A stretch of 64,000 nucleotides of DNA. Origin: Xiphophorus maculatus (Eukaryota; Chordata; Actinopteri; Cyprinodontiformes; Poeciliidae). Shown piece after piece: positions 33,791 to 44,790 of this stretch. The translations under genes and the position numbers were made by a program. The stretch's first letter is position 1. Each line of letters starts with the position of its first letter. The DNA is taken from positions 24,950,288 through 25,014,287 of the forward strand of contig NC_036450.1 of the NCBI RefSeq assembly GCF_002775205.1. The letters run 5' to 3'. Under the pieces are notes generated by a model. That model was not told where the DNA came from, ran no database searches, and was given only the letters and a program-made list of their open reading frames with translations.

Positions 33791-34400
33791 TGTCTCTACA
33801 AACATGATGCTACATAGGTTAGCTAGCTATAAATAGATAGGTCTATCAATAGGTAGGCAGGTAGAAACATAGATCTATCAGTAACACTTTATTTGACAGA
33901 CTGTGCATAAGACTGACATGACATCATAAACATGACATAACATCTGTCATGAACATGAAGGAGTCTTTATGAATATTTATGACTGTTGTCATGAAGTGTC
34001 ATTCGGTAAATAATGACACTTTTAATGTGAAGCTGCATTAAAAGTGCCAACTTTGCATTATTTTGAAAATAAAGTGACATTAATGCAAGATTGGCACTTT
34101 TAATGGACTTTCACTGCAACATTTAGAGCAACTTTGCATTAAAAATGTCATAATAATGACATTAAAAGTCATTATCTGTCTTTTTTTAGTATTCAATTGG
34201 AGTGATATATACTGTATATACAGTATATATATATATAATGATGACATTAAAAGTGTCATTATTATGACACTTTATTAATTATGACATTAAAAGTGTCATT
34301 ATTATGACACTTTTAAAGTCATAATTAATAATGTGAGGCCTTTAAATTATGACAATTAGAATTAAAAGGCCTCACACCTTATATATATTAAGTTACATAT
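33791..34400. repeat. Boundary repeat R, copy 3
   Basis: Starts as at 5678 and 19511 and ends ttaagttacat as at 13971. Has only short TA runs and no inserted elements, so it may approximate the unexpanded form (~610 bases). Carries several GTGTCATTATTATGACAC palindromes. Confidence 0.75.
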
Positions 34401-37276
34401 TAATATTATATAGATATATAAATATCAGCCAATATCTTTTCATGGGTCTTAGCCTTACTGGGGGCTAAGCACCCCTAAAAGTCAGATCCTAGATTCGCCC
34501 CTGTTCTTAATCTTTCTTTTCTCTGCCCCGGAAGAGTGAGTCCTTCGGTGTTTGGATGCGATACGCACCTCACATTGCTCGGCAGCTCATACAGCGTGAC
34601 CTTCCGTAGCCACCAGGGGGCCTCAAAGAGCAATTTCTTCATGGAAAAGCAGCATGAGTTACAATTTACAAGTTCACCACAAGATGTCACTGTCTGGCAG
34701 CATAAATTCATTTGATATGTTGATGGTAGTTTGTCCTGTATTTTTACTGTCAATGATCACCTTATTAGATTCATCTCTCTTTTTTTAAAACCATTCTGCA
34801 CTGGCTTTTGTCTTCAAAACTGTCCCAATGGTATAAATTCCAAAAGGTGTCTAATTTGGCACTCTAAAAGGGTAGAGTGCCTTCTCTGGGTCAGGGGTGG
34901 GGGTGTCCTGCCCCAAGTGGAGGTTCATTTGTACAAGAGTACAAGCAAGCTTCTTGTAGACACACTTTCACTTCCTCTGAATATCAGAAACATATTCAGA
35001 GAAGTCATGATGCACCCTGTATGGGTTGTAAAATTCAAACGACTTAGAACAATATTAAGTTAATGTTTTCAAATGAATCCACAGCACAAAAAATGTTCAC
35101 TCCTTAAAGGTCAAGCTTAAAGTTCATGATTTAGTTTTCCATCCAATGCTCTTCAACTTTGAGCTATTAAACCAAAGCAGAATGAGAGAACCAAATGCCT
35201 ATTATCTTTGCATAATAGGAAGAGAAAGAGGCATATGAAGAATTACTGTGTCTATTGTGACAAACATGGACATCGAGATGACCAATATTTAGAGCTTTGT
35301 GTGTTGCGGACAGCAGGTACAGATATGAATACTCTTAACTATTATCAGAACCTCATCAGTGGATTTCAGCTTAACATGTTTTCAAATCTTCTTAGGCATA
35401 TTGTGAGAGAATCACCAGTGTCAGGAAATGCTACAGAAATGCCTTCATCTGCAGAGGCGACCATGTTGACGCGCCGTAAGCCTACAGATTCACAGAACTA
35501 GCTGAGTTTATGTTTAGGCTGAAACTATGAGAAAAGAGAGTCTTCCATGACAATTATGCAACATGTTTGGCTCACCGCCCTCTTCTTCTACAATGCATAG
35601 GAGTTCCACTTCTTCATAAATAAAAAATAATAATTTTCTGCGCATTTACATCCATCGACTGACATCATGTCCTGCTTAAAACGGGAGAAAATCAGATTCT
35701 CACTTCAACAGAAAGAGTGTCAATTTGAGAAGGGTTGTTCAACCTTTCCTCCAACTATCCCAGTCTCTTTGGCCTTCAACAAGTATGGAATCGTAAAAAA
35801 AATGAATAACCAATAAAAAGAGCAAGGTACAAAATAGTGAATACAAGGTTGTAAAACTAACTGGCTCAAGTGAACCATCATCAGTCTGTTTACTCCTGGA
35901 TGCAGAAGTTAAGTCACCATACAAAGTCAAATTTCTCCAGTTAAGCTTCTACTGCCGTAATTTTAGTTTACATGTTTTATTTTGTATTATTCATATTTTT
36001 TGTGATTTTGACTCTTATTTTGAGAAGCTTAAGTAGGAAGTGGATTGAATCCAGCATGTTCGCTGGGGCACCAGAAAGAAGATGCACGTGGTATGAAAGC
36101 ATGACGTTAGCAAGTGGCTGTAAAGTAATTTAAGTTTAAAGAATTCATTTAATAACCTCATTTCTACCTCAAAAGAAGGGTCAGCCGGCGAGGTATGTTT
36201 ATATGTATTTATATCATTTTTTATGTCGTTATTGTACTTATGACACCATCTCACTTAAGTTTATGGTGTATTTTAGTTCGCCGGTGGTGTTGGTGTCAAG
36301 TGGAACAAACGTGGAGTTATAACAAAAGCAACTTTAAAGATTTGCATTTAAGCTGACTTCACACCAGCAGTTCAATGAACTCTTTATTGCCATTAAGAAG
36401 AAGAGGTGGAAGTGATATAAACAATCATTGTTGAGAATGGATGGATGGATTGTTATGTAACAAGTTGAGAAACTGTCAGGCATTTTGTTTTGGAGAAGAT
36501 GAACTACATGTTGATTGATATTCAGTGTTAGTCTGGTCAGCTTGTTTTTTAAAACGTTTTGTTGAGACTCTGTCAGCCTTTACTGTACAGCACTTAAGAC
36601 ATAAGTGTCTTAAGGTTTCAACAAATGGCTTGAAACCGGGAACTGAAACCAAGGTCAACCGTGTTGAGGATTACAACCTCTGTCCATGGTGTGCACACGC
36701 TTTTCCAGTTGCCACCCAGCAGCCCTCTGGCTAGCTCGTTTAAGAGTTCATGGTGTGCACAGATGTGAGGGAAACAGAAGAACAGATCAGTAACAAGCAA
36801 TGTGCCTTTAGTTTTTCATACCGTGGAATTTCATAAGACCAAAAGCCGAACGAACAGGGAGTCAAGCAGTTTTTACATGTATCTGCTCGCAGTGACATTC
36901 CTGACACGCTCATGAAACCTGAACATTGAAATACTTCTTTCTTGTTTTACACAAGAGCGTGTAACGAGAAGCTCATGAGGGTGAAATGAAGGTTGCTTTA
37001 AATCTGGGCCACAGAGATGCAGACAGGTACAAACAAGAAAAACACAAGGAAAACCTTATACAAGGGTTTTATTAAGTCAGAAGTCTATACACTGAAATGC
37101 AATTTAACTTAAATACACTATGAGTTAATACTGCAAATCATCGCATCATTCATATTTGTAATAATTCGAATGTAAAGCAAGATTGCAAAAGTGATTAATT
37201 GTGTTCGTTTTATGCTCAAAAACACATCAGTGCCGCAGTTTAACATGGACTGAATGAGAAGGAATTTGAAGAGGAC
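34401..37276. other. Spacer without confident genes
   Basis: No conserved coding recognised. A 97-codon plus-strand frame at 35208-35501 contains YCVYCDK and HGH residues reminiscent of a zinc-binding start but has no clear family. A short (GGAT)n at ~36438-36450 may be the tail of a lost LINE. Otherwise AT-rich single-copy-looking DNA. Confidence 0.5.
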
Positions 37277-37287
37277 GGTATGTCACT

Positions 37288-37736
37288 CATCTATGGTCAT
37301 GAGCTTTGGGTCATGACCGAAAGAACGAGATCGCGGATACAAGCGGCCGAAATGAGTTTTCTCCGTAGGGTGGCTGGGCTCTCCCTTAGAGATAGGGTGA
37401 GAAGCTCAGTCATCCGGGAGGGACTCAGAGTAGAGCCGCTGCTCCTTCACATCGAGAGGAGCCAGTTGAGGTGGCTCGGGCATCTGGTCAGGATGCCTCC
37501 TGGACGCCTCCCTGGTGAGGTGTTCCGGGCACGTCCCACCGGGAGGAGGCCCCGGGGAAGACCCAGGACACGCTGGAGGGACTATGTCTCTCGGCTGGCC
37601 TGGGAACGCCTCGGGATTCCCCCGGAGGAGCTAGAAGAAGTGGCTGGGGAGAGGGAAGTCTGGGCCTCCCTTCTGAAGCTGCTACCCCCGCGACCCGACC
37701 TCGGATAAGCGGAAGAAGATGGATGGATGGATGGAT
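37288..37736 (+). mobile_element. Rex3-type (RTE clade) LINE, 5'-truncated
   Basis: The plus-strand frame (to 37708) carries ELWVMTERTRSRIQAAEMSF, LRRVAGLSLRDRV and HIERSQLRWLGHLVRMP, then a GRRPRGRPRTRW basic segment. This is the 3' end of Rex3-type LINE ORFs in fish. It ends in (GGAT)n. Direct repeats GGTATGTCACT at 37277-37287 and 37737-37747 are the target-site duplication, so this is a clean 449-base 5'-truncated insertion. Its high GC contrasts with the flanks. Confidence 0.9.
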
Positions 37737-37866
37737 GGTATGTCACTTTAACAGGATGGACCTTTACTTTGGAATGGCCTGCTGGACATCGTCATGGGTG
37801 AAAAATGAGCAGGCTGTCTGTTTGGTACAACATCCCTTCATACACATTTTTTTTTTGAAGTCACAT

Positions 37867-39215
37867 TTACCCTGTGATGCCTTTCTGGATGTCATCATAG
37901 GAGAACAGTGAACATGCTATTTCTTCAGTATAAGTTTTCTCTCCACACTCCATCAGACATGCAAACCAGCCATCTTCAATGTAAGTCAGGTCGGAGTAAC
38001 CACTGGGTCCCTCGTTTATGATCCAAGGATTGCTCCATGCACTTGGATTTGTTGGGGATTTGTTTAGATACAACCCTAAGTCCACTCTTTTGCATTTACT
38101 CGTCGGATGGGAGTAAAGCAGCCACGGAGTTCCCCGATTTGAACCGTCTTCCTCAGGTTGAGCTGGGAAGGAGACCACACTCCCCTGACAGCCTGAGTTT
38201 GTTTCCACAAGCTTAGACGGGGCTAGAACACCCTCACAATCATCAAGGAACGCTTCGACCCGAAAGCCTCCCTGGCTTCGAGCGTTGCAGTACAACATCT
38301 TGGCTTGGTCAGTTGACGTCTCAGCTATTTCACATTCAAGTGATGTTTGTTCCAGCATGTTTCCACATTTGAAGTTCTCCACATTGTCACCACAAATAAT
38401 GAGCGCATGGGGAGGAGGACAACACTTTGTACAACACAAGGAATCACAGCAACAAAACAAACTAGCCAGGCAGCTACGGCAGCTTTTACAACAGCTAGAA
38501 CAGGAAGGGTAAGCATAAGCAGGGACGATCAGTTTACCAGTCTCGCTCTGAATACCATGGCCCGGTCCGACACCAAATGTTGCCCAATTCTTTATTTCAG
38601 GAAGTGTCTCAGTCAGATCAACGTGGTCGCTCCAGGTTTCGCCGCCATCCTTGGTTGCGATGTAGTACAGACGAGTCTCGTTGATGCCCCAACATATCTG
38701 ATGGCTTTCTGAAGTGGTTCCTTTAACCCCGATGAAAAACAGGTAAATGGTGTTTCTTTTCTTTGCGTAGATCGGGCACGGGTTCATAGGGCGGTGTCCA
38801 CCCAGATCTTTCTTCTTCACGACTTCTTTAGAATCTGACCACTTAAACAGGAACAATTAAAGTAAACATCAACATTTAACATTTTGATTGAACTGATGGT
38901 TTTTTGGTTTTTTTTTTTTTTTTTGCAACAGTGATGGAAAAAAAAACACAGATTACTAAAAAGAATTGAAGAATAAATGCTGATATTTACCTCAACTGCC
39001 CAAGAGTTGCCGGCTTTAGTCAGGTTTCCTGCTTTCATGACAAGAGCCACGCTGCTGGAATCTTTTTCACATTTTCGTTTCTCTGCAAAGGCCAACAGAA
39101 TTTTTCTCTCATGATCAAATATGAGACCAGGGATCCTGAAGGTCATTTCCTTGGAGAGAAAAACAGTTGTTTTCTCTTTCTGGGTTTTCATTGGAGTTGA
39201 ATTGCTGCAGCCCAT
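37867..39215 (-). CDS. neu3: NEU3-like sialidase, copy 1, with cysteine-rich insert
   Basis: Exo-alpha-sialidase (GH33) that should cleave terminal sialic acids from gangliosides. Coding exon 1 is 39215-38991 (donor GAG|GTAAAT), exon 2 is 38841-37867 (acceptor TTTAAG|TGG); 399 residues. Visible are the FRIP motif, LLAFAEKRK, an Asp at the expected acid/base position (EKDSSSVAL), HRPMNPC, the Asp-box KDGGETW, ATFGVGPGHGIQ, the Glu-bearing LECEIAE, NARSQ and RVDLGLYLN arginines, and the catalytic-Tyr block SGYSDL. It begins MGCSNST, a possible N-myristoyl/palmitoyl signal. Where paralogues have a short acidic loop after VPAYAY, it has ~30 residues with 12 cysteines. Oriented opposite to the other four copies, and the most diverged of them. 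Confidence 0.9.
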
Positions 39216-39478
39216 GGCTTAAAGTCTCAAGTGCAACGTATTACAAAGAAAATGAGTCTGGCTCCTCCTGTCGAGGCAATTATAAAGGATTGCCTCTTTT
39301 ATAATCATTGACAGCAGAGTCTGAGGTGGGAGGAAACTTCCTATGTTATTCTTATCTTCAAAACAGTTTGAATTTGTCAGTGGATTAGGAAAATGATTTA
39401 GACAACTTCTTTACAACTTCTCAGATGACTAAAATTCACACAGATTTTTTCTTTCATTATCTCCACATGTACTCAGTT

Positions 39479-39546
39479 CAGACCAAAAGTTTGGACACAC
39501 CTTCTCATTGAATTCAATGAGAAGGTGTGTCCAAACTTTTGGTCTG
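39479..39546. repeat. Perfect 68-bp palindrome (Tc1-type terminal repeats joined head-to-head)
   Basis: Two 34-base arms, starting CAGACCAAAAGTTTGGACAC, are exact complements meeting at GAATTC. The arm matches the inverted-repeat end of a common vertebrate Tc1/mariner-type MITE. The interior has been lost, leaving the two ends fused. Confidence 0.85.
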
Positions 39547-39599
39547 TACTGTATATCAATGCAGCAATTTGCACTAATGTTGTTGCCTCTCTGCAAAGC

Positions 39600-40140
39600 A
39601 CACAATAATTGCTTTCAGCTATATTTCCTTCTTTTTTAAAAAAAAAAAAAGAATTTGTGTAATAACCCCATCCACAGTTATTACACAAGAAACAAATGAG
39701 AGACATAAAAAGGTGGAAATGGGTCCTGAAGTTAGAATTTGAACATGGTCCTCTCCTGTGGAGCCAGCTTCTACTTTTAGTCCGTGTGGCAGATAGATTA
39801 CTTTTAAGACTAGGCTTAAGACATGTTCGGAAGACTGCACAGCGTCGAAGGAAGAGAGGGGAAGACAGGAGCCATGTGGTGCAGGATGATGCTACCTTAG
39901 AACTTCTCAGGTGGGCGCAGGTAAGATATCAATGAGCCCTGTGGCACAGGCTCAAATTTGGATGGTACCAGCTGCAAATTTGAGAGACCATCCAGGTCAA
40001 GAGCAATAAGTGGCTGGGACTCCAGCTGGTGTAGTTTTTCTCCCGACTCCAGGATGTCGGTACCTGGAAGAGCTTCTTCAAACACATCAGTGACATAATC
40101 ACAATCAGTTTTGACGGCATTGGATTGATAACACAAAAGT
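39600..40140. other. Unassigned segment with a conserved-looking minus-strand frame
   Basis: The minus-strand frame 40136-39897 (79 codons) has a non-repetitive, acidic composition (DVFEEALPGTDILESGEKLH ... LIALDLDGLSNLQLV) and ends at PPEKF-stop. It could be a terminal exon or a fragment of a cellular gene, but no family was recognised and no start or splice acceptor is convincing. Confidence 0.25.
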
Positions 40141-40144
40141 TGAT

Positions 40145-40235
40145 TGGGTTATCGGTCAATCAAGTGTATTTGTATAGCACATTTCAACAACAAGAGAGTT
40201 CAAAGTGCTTTACATCAGAAAAACACAAAAATCAA
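40145..40235. repeat. Teleost interspersed repeat tail
   Basis: The stretch reading caagtgtatttgtatagcac, followed by a ttcaaagtgctttacat segment, is a word set shared by many fish retroposon 3' ends. A family name was not assigned. Confidence 0.4.
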
Positions 40236-40454
40236 CAAGTGAAACATTACATTTTCCCAAGTGCCATCATTTACACATCAAAATGTTGGTTAGTGTTTGT
40301 ACAGTACAAAAGCACAGATTGGTCATTAGTGTGGATTTAAAGGAACACAGTGTTTCAGCTGTTTTGCAATTTTCTTTTTGTTTCAGATTTGTGGTGCATG
40401 GAAGCTGAATGCTGCTTCTCCGTGTTTGGTTCTGACTCTGGGGACTCAGAGCAG

Positions 40455-40464
40455 ACCAGAACCG

Positions 40465-40503
<39 letters not shown>
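40455..40503. repeat. (AACCAG)n microsatellite
   Basis: About seven hexanucleotide units. The Pro-Glu or Arg-Thr repeat ORFs over it are artefacts. Confidence 0.85.
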
Positions 40504-41100
40504 GACTGGAGAGATCTGAAAGGTTCAGGACGGAGTCCCTTACAAGAAGTCTTTTCTTCCCTTGATAGCTGTGGATATATTCTTCACACATATCCTTTCT
40601 CAAGTTTACTGGCATGCTAATTTGCCGCCGCAATTTTCTTCACAATAGAGAAAGAAAAGGTTGGAAAATTAATCAAAGGTGTTGAAAAGAGAAACATCTT
40701 CTTTAGTGTACTTAGACTTGCAAAAAAAAAAAAAAAAGGAAGTTTCCCAGCACCCAGAAACAGTGCTTCCGGTTGTCGTGAAAAAGGTTTAATACCGCTT
40801 CCGGTTCTCTGCTATGTGTTGAAAATAAATAATTTTATATCAATAAATACACAAATATTCGAAAAAACATGTTGCAGACACCTAACGTACATTAACAGAA
40901 TATTACTCTAAGAAGCAACAATGTTTCGACCACAGAAAACAGCCAAATGATAACATCTGGGTCGTCATGGGAACAAGAAACGAACGGGAAGTAAGCGCCC
41001 ATTACAAAAATCGTTGCCCAAAACAACCAGTAAGAAGACCGTTGTTTCTTCAACACTTAAATAATTCTTTAGTTAATCACTTTTCTCTCTATTAGCATCC

Positions 41101-43344
41101 ATGGGTAAAACCAGTTCAAAACGCGGCGAACCAAGAATTGAAAAACAAATCATTTTTAAGTCAAAGGGCGGAGATGTGTTCAGGATTCCTGCCATTTACT
41201 ACAACGAAAATGAGAAAAGGCTGTTTGCCTTTGCAGAGAAGCGGAAATCCAGAGACGAATCTGACGCGGTGGCGCTGGTCATGAGAAAAGGGAAAGTGAA
41301 CATTAACTCGGAAGTGAAGGTAATTATGTTGTAGCGGCTAAAATCCCATTTATTGACTTTACAATGTCCGTTATATTGCCATTTTCATGTAGAACCAAAT
41401 AAATGACTCAAAACCCAGCAGAGTAGAAAACCGTTTGCCCTCCCATTAGCAACGCCTGAACAGAATCACATTTGAAAAGTGAAGAGAAACTCGGGAGTGA
41501 AGGGAATTATGTTGTAGCGGCTAAAACCCCATATTTTAAGCTACTGGTTGCTGCCGATATTCATTTGGACTTAATCATTGAGCCATTTGTTTCCTACGCA
41601 ATGTCCATCATATCGCCATTTTCATTTAGAACCAGAAAAATCCGAGTGAAAACCAAAAACAGTAGAAACAGTTTCCCCCTCCAGTGTTGTCCTCCGAACT
41701 GCGCAGGTCATTGTGTTCCTGAAATGATAGGATATGATTAATATACACTAATATTACACATCTATTTAGCTAAATTTAATAATAAAAAAGAGTGTAATTA
41801 AACTAAAATATTTTAAAATATGGGGACAAAATAGCCCCAAAACGACGTATGTTGTCCTGATTAACCGCCAAACAATGACTTCTTTACAGCAGTAACGACT
41901 TTGCAGACGGCAAAACTAAAGCCATTTATGAGCTGTCTCAATGAAAGCCAGGCATAAAATACCATACCATACCAACTTTATTTATGAAGCACTAAATAAT
42001 TTATTATTAATAAAATACATTAAATAAAGCTGATCGTAATCTTCGATTAAATGAAGCACATGAAACAAAACTTCCACAGGTAGGACGTATTTATAAGGAA
42101 TCTGCAGAGTAAGCAGTATGTGACGTAGCATCGATGTGCGCAAGCGCATTACCACAAGGTAGGACGGATTTAAGGGTAGCACAGATAAGCGGAACAGAGC
42201 TGTTCGTTTTCTTGTCAATAGGCCCCCGAGTGGAGATGATCGCATGAAAAAAAAAAAAAAGATGAATGGCACATATAGTATGTGCAGCAGCTAATTATTT
42301 CAACAGAACACAACCTAAGACATTAAATAAATACTGTATGTCACATGCTGTATGTATCGTTTCACCTTAAGTTCTAAATCATATCTAATTGATCTTTTTC
42401 AGTGGTCAAAGCCTAAAGTACTAATGAGGAAGTGCTCCTGTGGATATCGTCCGATGAACCCCTGCGTTGTGTATGAAAACCACACAGAGACATTGTTCCT
42501 TTTCTTCATCTATGTCATTGAGACAGAGTTATGGCAGATAGAGCATCACCTCAACATGGCCCGTCTGTGCTACATCACAAAGAAGAAGAGTGGCAACAAG
42601 TGGAGTGAAGTCACTGATCTGACCGACGTGCTGCCTGAGATTAATAGCTGGTCCACGTTTGGTGTTGGACCGGGCCACGGCATTCAAACTGAGAGTGGCA
42701 GAATGATTGTTCCAGCTTATGCTTACACAGGCCCAGAAGACAAAGAACCGATTCCACATGCGTTCTGCTTTTATAGTGATGATTATGGTAGCACATGGAA
42801 ATGTGAGGAAATGCTGTCTAAAGCATCAATGGAATGTCAGATGACTGAGATTTTGGATAGCAGCAGCAAAGACAGCTTGATCTACTGCAATGCTCGCACT
42901 TTTGGAGGCCATCGAGTCCAAGCTAAGATAGATAAGACTGGTTTCCATACACTCACAACTGTTACACCCCTTGAGGAACTAAATGCAGGTTGCCATGGGA
43001 GTGTGATTTCCTTCCCAGCTCAGTCTGGAGATGAAGACCCCAGTCAGGAAAAGTGGCTACTTTTTTCACACCCAACAAAACAGAAGTCAGATTGGGAAAG
43101 TCTTCATTTGGGAGTGTATCTGAGCACTTCCCCAGTGAGATCAGTTGGAGAATTTAATCTGGTATGGAGCCAACCCTGGGTCATTAACAAGGGACCCAGT
43201 GGTTACTCTGACCTGGCCTACATTGAAGATGGCTGGTTTGCATGTCTGATGGAGTGTGGAGAGAAAACTGCTACTGAAGAGATAGCATGTCAGGTGTTCA
43301 GCTATGACGAGATCCTGAAGGGCATTCCAGATTTCCGAACTTGA
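41101..43344 (+). CDS. neu3: NEU3-like sialidase, copy 2, substituted active site
   Basis: Exon 1 is 41101-41319 (GTGAAG|GTAATT), exon 2 is 42403-43344 (TTTTTCAG|TGG); 386 residues. FRIP, MNPC, STFGVGPGHGIQ, the Asp-box SDDYGSTWK, MECQMTE, NART and SGYSDL are present. Two sites look altered. The residue aligning with the acid/base Asp is Glu53 (41257-41259). The segment that reads ERLDLG in copies 3 and 4 is ESLHLG here (Ser codon 43099-43101), removing what should be the third Arg of the sialate-binding triad. The start MGKTSSK fits an N-myristoylation site. The frame is otherwise intact. A pyrimidine-AG acceptor sits just before the ATG, suggesting a 5'UTR intron. Catalytic activity is doubtful. 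Confidence 0.85.
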
Positions 43345-44404
43345 AAAAATTGTATCATCATTATTCAATAGAAGAATATTTTGTGTGGTGTAATTGGTGA
43401 TGTTTGCTAACTGTGCAATGTAGACCTCAGGTTGAATTGCTATTAAACATTCTTATGACAAATCGCATATTTCTGTATTAAAATGGCTTATTTTATTGTT
43501 CTGATGTAATATTCTAATTGTAATTGTTGTGTTCTCATTAGCTATGAGCAGAAAGCAGAAGCTAAACCATTTGTATCCTCTGTAACATCTGTTCTAAGTT
43601 AGCAGGGCTTCATAGCCACATTGCCTTTATTTGATTCTCTTCAGTTTGGTTTCCTTTAATGAATGTGAAGTATTTTTATTGAATCTGTGGAATTAAAAAA
43701 TGATCTAGTTCAATATAATCTGAAAGTGTTTTCATCACTCTCCGTAAGAATATTGTGAATGAGTGTGTTCAAGGTCAGTTTTCATTTCTTTATGGTCAAA
43801 CTGCAGGATGCAAACACTGGTTTTGAGTCATAGAGGTGCAGAAATGATGGAAATTAAAGAAAACTATTTTCTCACAGTGAACTGCCAGAGTTTGACCAGA
43901 TCCAGACATCCTCAGAAGTGTAAAAACAACACCATCTCGCTTTATTAAGAAGAAATTCTTTTGGATTGAAAAATATAGTGAAATTATTCATCCCTTTAAT
44001 TGAGTTAATGGCAATAAAACAACGGATTTATTAAAATTGGGAATTTTAAAAATAAGAGTTATGCCCTACATAGAATTGTTTCTGGAACATATTAATCGCA
44101 ATAAAAGCAAAAAAATGAATCCATGACCATGATTGCATATTTTGCATTTACCAACTGAATTTTAGCTGAGACCCTTTGTTTTAAAGCTCTTCCATGACAC
44201 TTTGACTTACAATTTAGCAGAACAAATAAGACAAAATAAAAAGAACATTTGTTTGACAAACAAAAAAATCTGAAGAAGTCTGCATCACTGTTCGCATTGT
44301 TTTTTTAACCCCTCAGTCACTGATTTACTAAACTTAAAACATTTTTAGTACTTTGACTTTCTCCATGATTACTTGGCTGAGTTAAACGGAAGAATTAAAA
44401 TACA

Positions 44405-44418
44405 GTTTCCATGGCAAC
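44405..44418 (+). promoter_or_regulatory. X-box-like motif, distal, upstream of NEU3 copy 3
   Basis: GTTTCCATGGCAAC differs from the ideal X-box GTTGCCATGGCAAC at one position; 386 bases before the ATG. Confidence 0.45.
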
Positions 44419-44650
44419 ATGGCACAAAGAAGTAGAACGAGGTGGACAGTGGCCCCACCTACTGGTCGTCTTCTATGCACCACAAATCTGAAACAAACGT
44501 CCAGAAAACGGCAAAAATGAAAGTTCCGTTAAATCAAGACTAAAAGCCACCCGTTTAGTCGCTTTTGAGTCATTATTTATTTTTATTTGATAAATGGAAT
44601 CAACATATTGATGATTTTGATGATGGCACTCAAAGTGATGCTGCTTCTGG

Positions 44651-44664
44651 GTTGTCATGGCAAC
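44651..44664 (+). promoter_or_regulatory. X-box-like motif, proximal, upstream of NEU3 copy 3
   Basis: GTTGTCATGGCAAC, also one change from the ideal X-box; 140 bases before the ATG. A weaker version, GTCGTCATGGGAAC, occupies the same place in copy 2. Confidence 0.5.
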
Positions 44665-44790
44665 AAGGAACGAACGGGAAGTAAGCGCCCATTTCAAACA
44701 TCGTTGAACCAAAACAAGCAGCAAGCAGACCGTTGTTTCTTCAACGCTTTCTAATTCTTCAGTTAAACATTTTTCTCTCCATTAGCGTCC

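Noticed and set aside
35208-35501. 97-codon ORF with YCVYCDKHGH as a zinc-finger gene
   Set aside because: Cys/His spacing does not complete a known finger and no neighbouring exon was found. Kept only as a remark in the spacer entry.
36525-36800. Short ORFs on both strands around 36.6 kb
   Set aside because: 60-70 codons, random composition, overlapping on both strands.
40355-40633. Pro-Glu / Arg-Thr / Leu-Val repeat ORFs
   Set aside because: Translations of the (AACCAG)n microsatellite on both strands.
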